DNA of 64,000 nt from Sinotaia quadrata (GCA_028829895.1 CM054183.1:69935071-69999070), one strand, 5' to 3'; numbered from the stretch's first letter, positions 48,530-62,049 are shown. Made by a program: numbers and translations. Notes: generated by a model from the sequence alone, not told the origin.

Positions 48530-48832
48530 CATTGTTTGTCTCTGTATGTTTGTGCTTAGTCGTTGCTTTGGCTATGGCCTTAATGTTTGTCTCTGTATGT
48601 TTGTGCTTAGTCATTGCTTTGGCTATGGCGTTAATGTTTGTCTCTGTATGTTTGTGCTTAGTCGTTGCTTTGGCTATGGCCTTAATGTTTGTCTCTGTAT
48701 GTTTGTGCTTAGTCGTTGCTTTGGCTATGGCCTTAATGTTTGTCTCTGTATGTTTGTGCTTAGTCGTTGCTTTGGCTATGGCCTTAATGTTTGTCTCTGT
48801 ATGTTTGTGCTTAGTCATTGCTTTGCTATTGC
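48530..48832. repeat. Minisatellite, 51-bp unit, 6 copies
   Basis: Core gtctctgtatgtttgtgctt, nearly identical units; follows the 39-bp array directly. Confidence 0.96.
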
Positions 48833-49164
48833 CATAATTAACCGTCCTATTAAATATGTCTTATAATCTTATCAAATATACATGCCTGATATAGTTAACA
48901 GTAATATTGTAATGCCTGTATAGTTTTAAAGGACCTTTCAAATCTTTACTTGACGGTAATTTGTTATGTGCGACCTCATGAAATCATGTTGGTTTTGTAC
49001 TTCATGAAACTTTTAAAATTTAGTACTTCACTGTTATCAATATTTAATGATTATACTATCAGACATAATAAAAATAAAAGTAATAGCAACCAATAATAAA
49101 CTTATAATGCTTTTAGTATAAAATTATAATACACCCAACTCAAAAACGTGGATTACAGTTAAGG

Positions 49165-49510
49165 ATAATGGAAATTAGGGTTAGAGTTAAGTGTTAGTAT
49201 TTCTCAGAGAATAACACTCGTTAATAATGGGGTTAAGGTTAGAGTTAAGTGTTAGTATTTCTCAGAGAATAACACTCGTTAAGTAATGTGGGGTTAAGGT
49301 TAGAGTTAAGTGTTAGTATTTCTCAGAGAATAACACTCGTTCAGTAATGTGGGGTTAAGGTTAGAGTTAAGCGTTGACCTTTCTCCATGACTACTAAAAT
49401 ATTCATAGCTACGTAGAGTTAGGATAAGAGTTAAATGTTAACCTTTCTCAATGAATACTAAAATATTTATATCTATGCAGAGTTAGGATAAGAGTTAAAT
49501 GTTAACTTTT
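49165..49510. repeat. Minisatellite, about 62-bp unit, 3 good copies and degenerate copies
   Basis: Core gttagtatttctcagagaat with ggttagagttaag. Confidence 0.9.
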
Positions 49511-49619
49511 TTCAATGAATACTAAAGGCATATGCGGCCATGTGGGGTTTGGATTTCTCAATTTTGATTAAACAACTCTAATCCTTCTCACACAACAGAG
49601 AAACATCAAGACAACATGC

Positions 49620-49664
<45 letters not shown>
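49620..49664. repeat. (GT)n microsatellite
   Basis: About 22 GT dinucleotides. Confidence 0.97.
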
Positions 49665-49665
<1 letters not shown>

Positions 49666-50469
49666 AGGATGACATTTTCTAGATGAACACCAGGACAAAG
49701 CCTAGCCAATATGTAATACAACGTAGCAGTGTTTAGGTTGATTTGTGCGAAGCAAAATGCCAAAGAACTCTGAGCCTTCTTTAGTAGGCTTGTGAATATA
49801 TTATTTTAATTTAATAATCAAACTTGAAGTGTGCAACATATAATTTGACAATGGCAATATAATGAAAATCATATGTGGAACATATTTCTAGATACAATAA
49901 CAACATGTGATGCTTACTTATGATGACGTGTTGCTCGATATGATTTACTTATGTACTATGATATTTATACACACTTAAGGCTGTAAAATATTAGATGAAG
50001 TGATACGATGTGAATAGCAAGATATTATATGCCTATTTGATATGATAATATATGAAACGGAATAATGTTATACAATATATTACTTGATATACTTCTATAA
50101 GTGATATGATCATATATGAAATTATAAATGACATGGTGTGATAAAACATAACGTATGACAGGATAATATGCGATGAGGCTATATGATCATAAAATATTAT
50201 GATATTATATAGTCTGATATGAAATGTGATGGAATATGATATACCAAGATTAAAATAAAATAAGTTATGGAAGATTAATATAAGGTTAGGTATTCTGAAA
50301 TAAAGATAAGGTAAAATAAGATATAAATGCACAATATCTAATCAGATAACAGAAATAAAGAAGTTATTACAACGTTATCAATTACTGTTTTCAAAAATAA
50401 TTTACACAACTCTTTTCAAAATAATATTTTAAAATTAGAATAGTAAAATTCGTACACATAACACACAAT

Positions 50470-50692
50470 CGTGGCAAGATCTTTTTATACAAACCAAGTG
50501 CAATATACAATTGAGGCAAGATCTTTTTATACAAACCAAGTGCAATATACAATTGAGGCAAGATCTTTTTATACAAACCAAGTGCAATATACAATTGAGG
50601 CAAGATCTTTTTATACAAACCAAGTGCAATATACAATTGAGGCAAGATCGTTTTATACAAACCAAGTGCAATATACAATTGAGGCAAGCAAT
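50470..50692. repeat. Minisatellite, 42-bp unit, 5 copies
   Basis: Core tttatacaaaccaagtgcaa, nearly identical units. Confidence 0.96.
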
Positions 50693-50869
50693 TTAACAGT
50701 TTCAAGAATAAAGTTGCAAAGTAAACATGTTTTTAAAAACAAGAATCCGGATACCATTCGTTGTTTTACGATAATAAAGAAAAGCAAGCATGATGTTTAT
50801 CGATATTAAGATATTTGTGCATAGTATTATAACACATAAACAGTATAACTGTAATATAACTGCCTTGGG

Positions 50870-51395
50870 CTATAATGAAACTACTATTTTTGTGGGCTAT
50901 ATTGAAGTTACAACTCTTGACTATGATGAAGTTATATCTCTTGGCTATAATGAAGTTATATATCTGGGCAATGATGTAGCTATATATGGGCTAAAAATGA
51001 AGTTGTCACAGGTATATCAGATGAATATATATCTCTGGGCTATGATGAAGGTATATCTCTGGGCCATGATGAAGGCATATCTCTGGGCCATGATGTAGGT
51101 ATATCTCTGGGCCATGACGAAAGCATATCTCTGGGCCATAATGAAGTTATAATAAGGGATAAAATGAAGGCAGTGATAAAGTAAACCTGAACAATAATGA
51201 AGTCTGCACTCTAGTTGGCAATGAAGGTCTAATTATAGACTATGATGAAGTCTGCAATATATTTTGTAATGAAGGTGTAACTATATTGAAGTTTGCAAAC
51301 TAGTTTATAATAAAGATGTAACTATAGACTATATTGAAGTCTGCACTTTAATTTGTAATGGAAGTGTAACTATGAACAATGATGAAGACATATCT
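50870..51395. repeat. Degenerate tandem repeat, about 25-30-bp unit
   Basis: Units of ctctgggccatgatgaaggc and diverged relatives; the right part has aatgaaggtgtaactat. Confidence 0.82.
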
Positions 51396-51476
51396 CTTGA
51401 TTATGATGGATGAATGCATAACTATGGGCTATATGCTGTAAGGGTGGATGAATTCGACTATAGCTCGCTAGTATCA

Positions 51477-51510
51477 TGCTCCACTCCACTCCACTCCACT
51501 CCACTCCACC

Positions 51511-51567
<57 letters not shown>
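51477..51567. repeat. (CTCCA)n followed by (CA)n
   Basis: Six CTCCA units, then about 27 CA dinucleotides. Confidence 0.95.
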
Positions 51568-51569
<2 letters not shown>

Positions 51570-51859
51570 ATCCTTTTAGCTGAAGCTTACAAAACAGCAC
51601 CGAGCTTTCTCTAGCCACACTAAGCTTGCCTAGACAGGGGCAGACAATTAATGGCATAAAATAAATAGAAGAGTTGGAGGAACGAGGTGGTGGTGTTTAG
51701 TATGTAACAACATGATAGAATGAAACCATTGAATGCGTACAGATAGGAGAATAAAGAAAAAACAGTGTTAGATTTGACTCTTTAGACATACAAAGTCTAT
51801 GTAATTAATGCCATGGCAAAGGTTATAAAGTAAATGAATTTCTGTTCTATTAGTTGATT

Positions 51860-52490
51860 AGAGTTAAGACAAACTGTCATACGATTATTAGTTAGGGACA
51901 AACTGTCGTAAGATTAGAGTTAGGGACAAACTGTCGTACGATTATTGGTTAGTGACAAACTGTCGTACGATTAGAGTTAGGGACACACAGTCGTACGATT
52001 ATACTATGATAATAATTATTAGTTAAGGACAAATTGTCGTACAATTAGAGTTACATTAAAACTGTCGTACGATTAGAGTTAGTGTAAAATTGTCGTATGA
52101 TTAGAGTTAGGGACAAGCTATCGTACGATTAGAGTTAGTGAAAAACTGTCGTACGATTAAAGTTAGTGAAAAACTGCTGTACGATTAAAGTTAGTGTAAA
52201 AGTGACATACGATTAGAGAGTGTAAAACTGCTGTACGATTAAAGTTAGTGTAAAAGTGACATACGATTAGAGTTAGTGTAAAACTGTTGTACGATTAGAG
52301 TTAGTGTAAAAGTGACATACGATTAGAGAGTGTAAAACTGCTGTACGATTAAAGTTAGTGTAAAAGTGACATACGATTAGAGTTAGTGTAAAACTGTTGT
52401 ACGATTAGAGTTAGTGTAAAAGTGACATACGATTAAAGTTAGTGTAAAAGTGACATACGATTAGAGTTAGTGTAAAACTGTCGTACGATT
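51860..52490. repeat. Minisatellite, about 28-bp unit, about 23 copies
   Basis: Core gtcgtacgattagagttagt. In the right half the variants ctgctgtac, gtgacatac and ctgttgtac recur in a fixed order over about 120 bases, a higher-order unit. Confidence 0.92.
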
Positions 52491-52569
52491 GAGGTGGGAA
52501 TGAATCGTCTTGCGGTTAGGGCAAGGCCATAAATCTATCGCCTTACAGTTTGGGTTAGAACATCAATTT

Positions 52570-52790
52570 ACCTGCATACATTTAGTATAATTTTGAAGTC
52601 GCAGCACAGGAAAAGGAATACACTGAGAAAGTAGGTTTAATAAAATAATTAAATTAGCGATCTGATTGGAGTAAATTTGTAGCAATGGAAAACGCCTCGA
52701 TTGGCAAACGTGTGAACAAGCTCCCTCCTTTCCAAAACTGTTTGTCAATTCCATCCCTGGAAGTGCATTTTTGGTCCTGCCTTCCATAGT
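52570..52790. promoter_or_regulatory. Unique island, possible conserved noncoding element
   Basis: Repeat-free stretch with gcgatctgattggagtaaat and acgcctcgattggcaaacgt between two arrays. No good coding exon. Candidate only. Confidence 0.25.
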
Positions 52791-52859
52791 ATATGATACG
52801 TATCATCATACGGTTAGGATGGGACTTGTATTATTTGGTGAGGATGGGAATGCATTGTC

Positions 52860-53590
52860 CTTCCATACAGATTTAGGCTATATCAACATATGATTAGTGT
52901 TGGGGTTATATCATCATAGGAATAGTGTTGGTACTATATCATCATAGGATTAGTGCTTGGGCTATATCCTCATGGGATTAGAGTTGGGGATATATATTAT
53001 CATGGGATAAGGTAGGGGGAATATCATGATAAGATTAGAGTTGGGGATATATCATTATAAGATTATGTTGGGACATATCATCATAAGATTAGTGTTGGGG
53101 ATATATCATCAAAGGATTAGTGCTTGGGCTATATTATCATAGGATTAGTGTTGGGGATATATCATGAAATTAGTTTTGGGGATATATCGTCATAAGGTTA
53201 GTGTTGGGAATATGTCATCATAGGATTAGGTTTGGGGACATATCATTGTAGAATTAGTGTTGGGGACATATCATTGTAGAATTAGTGTTGGGGACATATC
53301 ATTTTAGGACAGGGGTGCACAAACTTTAGGCCAGAGGGCCAAATTTCCAATTGATAGTGCGTGGAGGGCCGCCACATGGCTCAGAAGAAAAAAACACAAC
53401 ACAAATAATGAAATAATGTGCTTTACATTCGTAATAATGGTAACATCCAAAAGTCCTCCGGGGCCGCATTGAGCCCTGTTTTGGGCCGCGGTTTGTGTAC
53501 CCCTGTTTTGGATTTGTGTTTGGGTTATATCACAATAAGATTAGTGTTTGGGTTATATCACAATAAGATTAGTGGTAGAAATATATCGCA
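52860..53590. repeat. Degenerate minisatellite, about 28-bp unit, about 22 copies
   Basis: Core ggggatatatcatcatagga with ttagtgtt. Interrupted by the hAT-type element at 53310-53505. Confidence 0.9.
53310..53505. mobile_element. hAT-type miniature inverted-repeat element, 196 bp
   Basis: Terminal inverted repeats CAGGGGTGCACAAACT and (inverted) CAGGGGTACACAAACC, a hallmark of hAT DNA transposons. The body (ggccagagggcc ... gggccgc) also has inverted symmetry. Inserted in the 28-bp array; flanks ttttagga and ttttgga fit an 8-bp target duplication with one base lost. No ORF, so it needs a transposase in trans. Confidence 0.85.
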
Positions 53591-53769
53591 ATACTGACAT
53601 ATCACACGTGATTTATTTTTATGCGTACAAAATATACATTTATTGTAGAAATTTAAATACTTAAATAATTAACTTTAATGCTATATCATTAATTTTCTAA
53701 TCATCATAAGCAAGATCTCCATTTAAAGAAACTATCTCACAGAGATATTTAACGTCCTTACTAAAAGGT

Positions 53770-54110
53770 TTCATCATGTGATAACATAACTATCCATTAT
53801 CAAAGTCATTATTTGTAATATAAACTATACATTAATAAAGACATTATATGTAATATAAACTATCCACTAACAAAGACACAACTATCCATTAACATAAAAA
53901 CATTATATGTAACATAAACTATCCACTAACAAAGACACATTATCTGTAATGCAAAGTATCCATTAACAAAGACCCAATATATGCATTATAAAATATTCAT
54001 TAACAAAAACAACATAAAGTATCAATCAGAAAAGAAACATTATATATAAAATAAAATATCCACTAACAAACACATTATATATAAGATGAAATATCCATTA
54101 ACAAATACTC
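53770..54110. repeat. Degenerate minisatellite, about 37-bp unit, about 8 copies
   Basis: Core aaactatccactaacaaaga with acattatatgtaat. Confidence 0.88.
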
Positions 54111-54268
54111 GATAGAAGCACATCTGTTATATATGCATACATTATTTTCACACTCTGATAGGTCATATAGCAATTACTGTGCTATGAATACTCATCTACT
54201 ACAAATGTATGCTTTTGTTTGAACGAAACAGGAAACATATCTTATAAATTCTTAGGATATTGATATTG

Positions 54269-54415
<147 letters not shown>

Positions 54416-54717
54416 ATGCAAAGTAAATGTCTGTGAAACTGTAGCGGACTTTTCAATTACCTTGTTTATTAGCAATTTGAATCAACCTTGAAGCGTCTAA
54501 CTACGTCTGAAAGAATAAATGAAGCACAAATTGGGTGTTTCTAAATTAACTGCTTGTAATTGTCTGCCGTATCACTATATGCTTGAGGGATTGACCCTTA
54601 TAACTACCATACGAGAAAGGGAGAGGGAGAGTGGGGACACGTGCTACGTAAATGGAGGGGAATAGAAAAAAGGGAAGAGAGAAAGTGAAGGAAAAAGCGT
54701 GAAACAATGAAAAACAG

Positions 54718-54718
<1 letters not shown>

Positions 54719-54815
<97 letters not shown>

Positions 54816-54887
54816 GGACCCTAGTAATAGTGAGAGAGAGAGAGAGAATGTATAGTAAGAGAGGCAAAGAGAAACAATGATGTGTAC

Positions 54888-54951
<64 letters not shown>
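54719..54951. repeat. (GT)n and two (GA)n microsatellites
   Basis: GT at 54719-54748, GA at 54755-54808 and 54896-54951, with gagagagaga between. Confidence 0.96.
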
Positions 54952-54952
<1 letters not shown>

Positions 54953-55194
54953 ATTCGTAAATGCTAACACCAGCAGCATTTGTAGCTTGCTTGCCGTCAA
55001 ACTGTTAATCACAGTCTAGCCAAAGGCAAACGTGGAACTTGAAGTTTGTGTTAGGAACAGAGCTTAGCTTAGGGCTGTGTAGGCTTATGGTTTGAGTTAA
55101 CTCTAGCTGAAATAGATAACAAAATACAGTCTTAAAGTTATTCACTTGGATACTTATTTTTATTGCGAGCTGATTAACAAGACTAAATCTTAAA

Positions 55195-55610
55195 TTGACT
55201 TATAGTGTTCTTTTATCTGTCTGATGGAATTACTAGATACATACTTATAGTGTTCTTTTATCTGTCTGATGGAATTACTAGATACATACTTATAGTGTTC
55301 TTTTATCTGTCTGATGGAATTACTAGATACATACTTATAGTGTTCTTTTAGCTGTCTGATGGAATTACTAGATACATACTTATAGTGTTCTTTTATCTGT
55401 CTGATGGAATTACTAGATACATACTTATAGTGTTCTTTTATCTGTCTGATGGAATTACTAGATACATACTTATAGTGTTCTTTTAGCTGTCTGATGGAAT
55501 TACTAGATACATACTTATAGTGTTCTTTTATCTGTCTGATGGAATTACTAGATACATACTTATAGTGTTCTTTTATCTGTCTGATGGAATTACTAGATAT
55601 ATACTTATGT
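55195..55610. repeat. Minisatellite, 45-bp unit, 9 copies
   Basis: Core ctgtctgatggaattactag; a T/G variant marks every third or fourth unit. Confidence 0.96.
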
Positions 55611-55779
55611 ATTAATGATCTTGGTTAACTTACGAAGTAGCTGGACCAAAACGTTTAGTGTTATTCCTTATTAGCTTTATGAAGCGTTTGGTGTACGTAG
55701 ACACAATTGTTAGTGTTCTTCATGTCTGGCTTACTGTTGAAGTTTAAAAGCAGTATTTGAATATATTTTTAACATACTT

Positions 55780-56060
55780 TACTCTTGGCTTACAAGTTAC
55801 ATTGAAGTTTACACCATTACTGGAATAAATCTTAAAGTTCACTCTTAGCTTACAAGTTATATTGAAGTTTTTGAAGTTTACAGATTTACTGAAATAAATT
55901 CATAATATAGCTCCCTTTTGGCTTACAAGTTACATTGAAGTTATCAGCATTACTGGAATAAATTCTTAAAAGTTCACTGTTGTCTTACAAGTTACATTGA
56001 AGTTTACAGATTTACTGAAAAAATCTTAATATAGCTCCCTGTTGGCTTACAAGTTAGACT
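55780..56060. repeat. Degenerate minisatellite, about 62-bp unit, 4-5 copies
   Basis: Core cttacaagttacattgaagt. Confidence 0.85.
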
Positions 56061-56317
56061 GAACTTTACAGTATTACTCTATTCATGGAGTAGAGCTACT
56101 ACACCTACACATTAAGTTTGCTTGTTGATTTGAAACATTGAATACATTGTCAAAGTGTCCAGTGTAAGTTAAAGTGTCCAGTGTAAGTTAAAGTAGCCCT
56201 TTTTTTTCCAACTTTCTACACTGCAGGAATCCTTAAAATATTTTTCAGGTCTCAGGGAACCCCTCAATAAAATTACTATATGTACGATGTTTATGTTTTT
56301 TTAATCACGATTTCTTT

Positions 56318-56445
56318 GGGAACCGCTAGCGATCTATTGGGGAACCGCTAGCGATTTATTGGGGAACCTCTAGCGATTTATTGGGGAACCGCTAGCGATT
56401 TATTGGGGAACCTCTAGCGATTTATTGGGGAACCTCTAGCGATCT
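56318..56445. repeat. Minisatellite, 22-bp unit, 6 copies
   Basis: Core ggggaaccgctagcgattta, with an NheI site in some units. Confidence 0.94.
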
Positions 56446-56604
56446 GTCCTGGTCTGGGGCATAAATTAGATTCACACAGTACACCTTTGTCCAGTTTTAA
56501 ATGTATAAAGTGTTGATGTAAAACGTGAATTATATTTACAGTAGAATGGGGTTCACGATTTACATCTACAAACATTCTCTTTTGATCTCACACATTACAT
56601 TTGC

Positions 56605-56942
56605 CATAGTGTGACTCTAAAGCGTGGATTACATTTGCCATAGTGTGACTCTAAAGCGTGGATTACATTTACCATAGTGTGACTCTAAAGCGTGGATTAC
56701 ATTTGCCATAGTGTGACTCTAAAGCGTGGATTACATTTGCCATAGTGTGACTCTAAAGCGTGGATTACATTTGCCATAGTGTGACTCTAAAGCGTGGATT
56801 ACATTTGCCATAGTGTGACTCTAAAGCGTGGATTACATTTACCATAGTGTGACTCAAAGCGTGGATTACATTTACCATAGTGTGACTCAAAGCGTGGATT
56901 ACATTTACCATAGTGTGACTCAAAGCGTGGATTACATTTACC
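56605..56942. repeat. Minisatellite, 34-bp unit (32 in later units), about 10 copies
   Basis: Core gcgtggattacatttgccat. Confidence 0.96.
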
Positions 56943-57124
56943 TCATACATTTACGCCTACATTGATGAAGCTTTGATTTGTAAAATGTAAACCTGCAGTT
57001 TTGATCTCAAGCTTAGACTATACTAACAATATGGAAAGTTAAGTAGACGTGTAAGAACGAAATTCAAATGATAACATACTATATATTGTTATATATTACA
57101 AAATATATTTTTACTCTAAAGCAC

Positions 57125-57375
57125 TGATAACATGTGTTTAAATACAGTGTTTTTAAATGCATTGATTACAAGTACAAAATACAATGTTGTCTATAGCATT
57201 GATAATATGTACAAATACAGTGTTTGTAAACACACTGAAAACATGTACAAAAACAGCGTTTTTAAATGCATTGATAACATGTACAAATACAGTGTTTTTA
57301 ACTGCACTGCCATTATTACAAATGCAGTGTTTTTAATTGCATTGATAACATTACAAATACAGTGTTTTTAAAAGC
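57125..57375. repeat. Degenerate minisatellite, about 35-bp unit, 7 copies
   Basis: Core acagtgtttttaaatgcatt. Confidence 0.87.
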
Positions 57376-57739
57376 ATTGCTTACAACGTACAGCACAAAC
57401 TGTTGAACTTCAGCCTCGTTCACTGCTATTGTTACTTAAACTTGTTGACTAAAAGACATATCTGCAAACACGAGGCCTTAAGAAAAAAGAATTTTAGTAC
57501 ATTTATTCCTTTGAGAAGCACGATATATTTATTAATGATTGAAATGTGACTGACAGTAAATTGAAAACATGAAAATATAGATAATTAATGAATAATTAAT
57601 GATTTAAATGTTACGGACAGTATACTGAATACATGCTAATAAATATTTTGTTTTTAAAACGTCAACAAATAGCTAATCTAGTGGAAACTTCTTTTGCGTC
57701 ACAGCACGTCGCTTTCTTCATAAGTTTCATAGTAATTTC

Positions 57740-58210
57740 TTCCTTTTAATTAGTATCGTTCTGTACTTTTTTTTTTTTCATCTTAGGTCGAGAGATTGAG
57801 AATAAAAATACGACTTTGTCTAAACCTCTTTGCGTGTCGAAAAAGCTGGACTCAATCGGCCCTTCTCGGTTAATTCCGACCCTTATCGTTTCGCGCCACT
57901 TGACACGAGCAGCAGCAGTTAGCGCTCCTTGTCTTTCCCTCGCCAGTCTAATGCTGCCTGCTAGGGGAGGCAATTGAAGAAAAACTGTCCTAATAGGATC
58001 AAACACAAGAGTCGAAAGCAGCCGCCGCCGCGTTCTCGGGCCGTGATGGCATTATCAGATAATAAGTGCTGCGATGGCCGCAAAAATTAATTCACAATAT
58101 ATCGCGACAAAAATTATTCGCTTGTCCGGAGAGAAAATGAAGGCTTAGTTTCACATGACTCTGTACCTAAGCACCTGTCAATGTGAAAGATTCGGAGTCC
58201 ACCACAGGCG
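57740..58210. promoter_or_regulatory. GC-richer unique island, candidate conserved regulatory element
   Basis: About 450 bases of repeat-free DNA with many CpGs (gcagccgccgccgcgttctc) next to AT-rich, homeodomain-like words (ggcattatcagataataagt, aaaattaattcacaatat, aaaattattcgc). A GATA-type word (cagataa) is present. The - strand has an 86-codon open frame at 57746-58006 without recognisable domain. The sharp contrast with flanking arrays suggests selection, but this is inference. Confidence 0.35.
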
Positions 58211-58411
58211 AAATTGGTCATGTCTGTTCTTTCTTACATTTAGCAACTATCTTTCATATTTTGGAAAAAGTCTTGCTCTTTTAGCTTGACATTTGATCTG
58301 AAGAATTCTATTAGGTGACTCTAGGCAGACTATTAATTTTAAAATTAAACATTAAGCGCCTATGAAAAAAATAATGTATAAAATAAAATAATATAATTCC
58401 AACCATTAATC

Positions 58412-58519
<108 letters not shown>

Positions 58520-58778
58520 ATACATCCGATTTCTAAGACTCTCTGCACTCTGCTGGTATAGTCAACTAGCCATACCGTCTTGCAACTTTCTTAAAATATT
58601 AATCTGCTGTCAGTTTGCCGACATCTCATCCACCTACCTTATATACATCATGACTTAAACCCATTAACATAAATAGGCTGTGTTATAAAAAGGAATGACC
58701 CTGTAGATCTTATCACAATAAACATACTCTTGTTATAAAGCACGATGAACTCTTAAACCCCATGAACATACTGTACTA

Positions 58779-58779
58779 T

Positions 58780-58856
<77 letters not shown>

Positions 58857-58918
58857 AAACACACACATACACACATACACACAGACACACACACACATAC
58901 ACACATACACCCACCCAC
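58779..58918. repeat. (CA)n microsatellite
   Basis: About 140 bases, pure on the left and interrupted by ACATAC on the right. Confidence 0.97.
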
Positions 58919-59054
58919 CCATATATTAGCGATGACAACACTAAGCTCATGAATCTAACCGTACCGAGATATATCAATACGATTTAAGAGGGAATTAAAA
59001 GAAAATGACACAGTGCAGTTGTCTTTTACCCTATTATAGTCCGAAGGTGTCATT

Positions 59055-59370
59055 GATTTCTCAGTACTGCATGTAGTCAATGACCTCTCAGTACTGCATG
59101 TTGTCAATGACCTCTCAGTACTGCATGTTGTCAATGACCTCTCAGGACTGCATGTTGTCAATGACCTCTCAGTACTGCATGTTGTCAATGACCTCTCGGT
59201 ACTGCATGTTGTCAATGACCTCTCAGTACTGCATGTTGTCAATGACCTCTCGGTACCGCATGTTGTCAATGACCTCTCAGTACTGCATGTAGTCAATGAC
59301 CTCTCAGTACTGCATGTTGTCAATGACCTCTCAGTACTGCATGTTGTCAATGACCTCTCAGTACTGCTTG
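59055..59370. repeat. Minisatellite, 27-bp unit, about 12 copies
   Basis: Core gacctctcagtactgcatgt. Open on both strands because of the period. Confidence 0.96.
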
Positions 59371-59639
59371 TTGGTCATAGGTCATTGATCTCTCAATATT
59401 GTATGTTGGAAGGTGTATTATGTATTGACTCCCATAGCCAAATTGATACGACTTTTTTTTCATGCATGACAATCTGAGGTAATTACTTCTAATTAGTCAT
59501 ACTGCTGAGTGTATGCAAGCTTGCTAAGTCAAGTGATATCATTATATAGCTCTCTGCAAACTGGAAGAAATAACAAAAGTACACAGAAGAGCGCACACTT
59601 AAAGTGGAAATGTACACCTTTTATATCAACACTACATTT

Positions 59640-59840
59640 TTCTATCTTAGCAATTATAGCTTTGACACTTTTCTACTATCTTAGCAATTACAGCTTTGAC
59701 ACTTTTCTACTATCTTAGCAATTATAGCTTTGACACTTTTCTACTCTCTTAGCAATTATAGCTTTGACACTTTTCTACTATCTTAGCAATTATAGCTTTG
59801 ACACTTTTCTACTATCTTAGCAATTGTAGCCTTGCTACTT
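59640..59840. repeat. Minisatellite, 34-bp unit, 6 copies
   Basis: Core ttagcaattatagctttgac. Confidence 0.95.
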
Positions 59841-59984
59841 TTCTACTCTCCTTGCATTATAGACTTCCTACCATTATACTCTCCTGGACTAAGCTGTCAA
59901 TCACCTAATATAAATCTGCAACCTTGTTAAGAATATGCGTTGTGCAAGACTACAGTGGTCCTGGAATCCTCTCCATGAGAGAAG

Positions 59985-60130
59985 CAAAGAAAGACCATGA
60001 TATATAGAGAGCACAACTCTATTTGCATGTAGACAGAAAGACCATGATATTTAGAGAGCACAACTCTATTTGCATGTAGACAGAAAGACCATGATATTTA
60101 GAGAGCACAACTCTATTTGCATGTAGACAG
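59985..60130. repeat. Minisatellite, about 48-bp unit, 3 copies
   Basis: Core gagagcacaactctatttgc. Confidence 0.94.
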
Positions 60131-60379
60131 CATAAGTCCGTGTTATCTGTATTCAGAGAACATCAATGATATTTGTATTTAAAGAGTTCATTACTGATAT
60201 TTGTATTTTGAGAGTACAAACTTAAGGGATCTGACTATGCAACCTGTGTTCAGTTCGACATAATTTGTCATAGTATTATGCACATAGATTATGTTTACTG
60301 TTTCTTATTTCAATGTCTCTAATGTAACCAGTGTTTCAAGTTTTCTTTATATTAAACGTATCCAGCTCTCTCCTCACAC

Positions 60380-61800
60380 TCCACTCGCTCCATCATTTGT
60401 CGAAACATGTTTAGGTTTGAGTTCGTGTATTTGAGGGCATTGGCTATGAAACATGTTTACGTTGGAGTTAGTGTATCTGAGAGCATTGGTTATGTAACCA
60501 GTTTCGACTATTTTTGTACCTCAACTGTAGAGTGTGCGGGCATATAATGTGGCACACAAAACTAAGAGTTCATTATTTGTTTTCAAATCTGCATTTAATG
60601 AAGGCAAAGTCACAGCAATAAGTGCAGATTTGAAAGGAAATAACGAACTCTTGCTAAATGCTTATTTATTTCAATCTCAGTTTAACTACAATATAGTGGA
60701 GCAGAAATGTTACTAATCTAAAGCCATAAATCACAAGTTTCTACATACCCAATAAACTTACTGATTTATAAAACACACATTTAATGTTAAACAAGAATTT
60801 TATAATGTAAATACACCCTTTTATTTAACCACTCCCCTATAGAATTACTGTTTTTGACATTCGGCCTTAGTGTGGATTTAAAAAAAATGGAACCTTAATT
60901 TATGTCTAGATGCTCGCCTGCTTGATAAAAAATCTCCATAGAAACAGTTTCTTATAAGCATACATTACATAATCCATCCGTTTTGACTATCTACTGCTTA
61001 AAGCGTCTCGTGGTCACCCAAGCCTTCTGACCACTCAAATACTGGCAGGTTACTAGAGTAGCACAATCATTGCTAACTGGCCTAGTAGCTGTAGACTTGC
61101 ACCTACAGCCACGAAAATCGAACCAGCCAATCCTCTCAGGTACGAGAAGTATATTTCAGCCAGAAAGAAAGTATATTTATGTTTTGTACTAGTGACACTT
61201 CTTCAAAGAAATATCTACTCATAACTCTTGCCAAAGAGAAAATCTGTGCAACAATGTGAGCAAAAGTACTCAAGCACGAGAACCGAAGCAGTGCTGTGTC
61301 ACCACGCCAGCGGGCTAGTAGACATCCCGTAGGCACAGCTCTAGCTTCTGAGAATAGCAATGACCTGCCCCGCATGATATCTCGGTCAGCGATGTCGGTT
61401 AAGGCCACAGTTGTGAAAAAAAGCGCTCAAAGCCTAACCTATTTCCAAAAAGTGTAGAAACTGTCAGAAGACTTTCAGTGAAATATTCAGAAAACAGTAT
61501 CAATTCTTTAAATGAAGCCCATCCTTTCTCTCCTATTTCTTTTGAAAAATACGTTTTGCACGATCGCTCATGACAACTTGATTACGTCATTCGTGTTTCA
61601 TGTTTGTCAGTTTGTAAAGAGCAGTAAGTGTTTGTCATTGTATCCTTCAGGTTCACTGTTAGTCTGTCGCTATCGTCAATCCTCCCCCCCCCCTCCCGGC
61701 CTTTGGGCCTCTGAATTCATCAAACTATTGTAAATTTAACACTATATCAAATCTACTCTATTAACATGAATAACCAGTACTATCACTATGGTATGGTGAG
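60380..61800. other. Mostly unique intergenic DNA, no supported gene
   Basis: Contains a short open segment at 60531-60716 behind a fair acceptor (cctcaactgtag), an unrecognised - strand open frame at 61136-61408 and a C-rich tract at 61683. None is supported as a gene. Confidence 0.4.
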
Positions 61801-61810
61801 ACCCAGCCCC

Positions 61811-61824
61811 ATTGCCATGGTAAC
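61811..61824. promoter_or_regulatory. RFX-type X-box motif
   Basis: ATTGCCATGGTAAC fits the palindromic X-box consensus bound by RFX factors. A single match in noncoding DNA, so it could be chance. Confidence 0.3.
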
Positions 61825-62049
61825 TGGCTGCAGTAATGTACAATTCATCAAATACAGAAATTAATGTCTTCCAGGAGGCCGTGAATACAAGCATGGACAG
61901 GAAATCGAACAGAAAGGTGTGAGGTTTACAAAGGGATAGATATCTAGATAGATAGACAGACCTACAAATAGATAAATAGGTACTCATTTTCCAGCTTATT
62001 TCAATGAAAGAAGGCAATGACAAGTCATAGTGAGGTAAGACCTTGACGG

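Noticed and set aside
57746..58006. 86-codon open frame on the - strand in the GC-rich island.
   Set aside because: No domain or splice context; high GC alone makes long open frames likely.
60531..60716. 60-codon open frame behind acceptor cctcaactgtag.
   Set aside because: Phase from the 48023 exon gives a different frame that stops after about 30 codons; no domain recognised.
61008..61145. Possible tRNA-derived SINE (GGTTCGATTTTC on the - strand resembles a B box).
   Set aside because: No matching A box at the right distance and no A-rich or simple-repeat tail.
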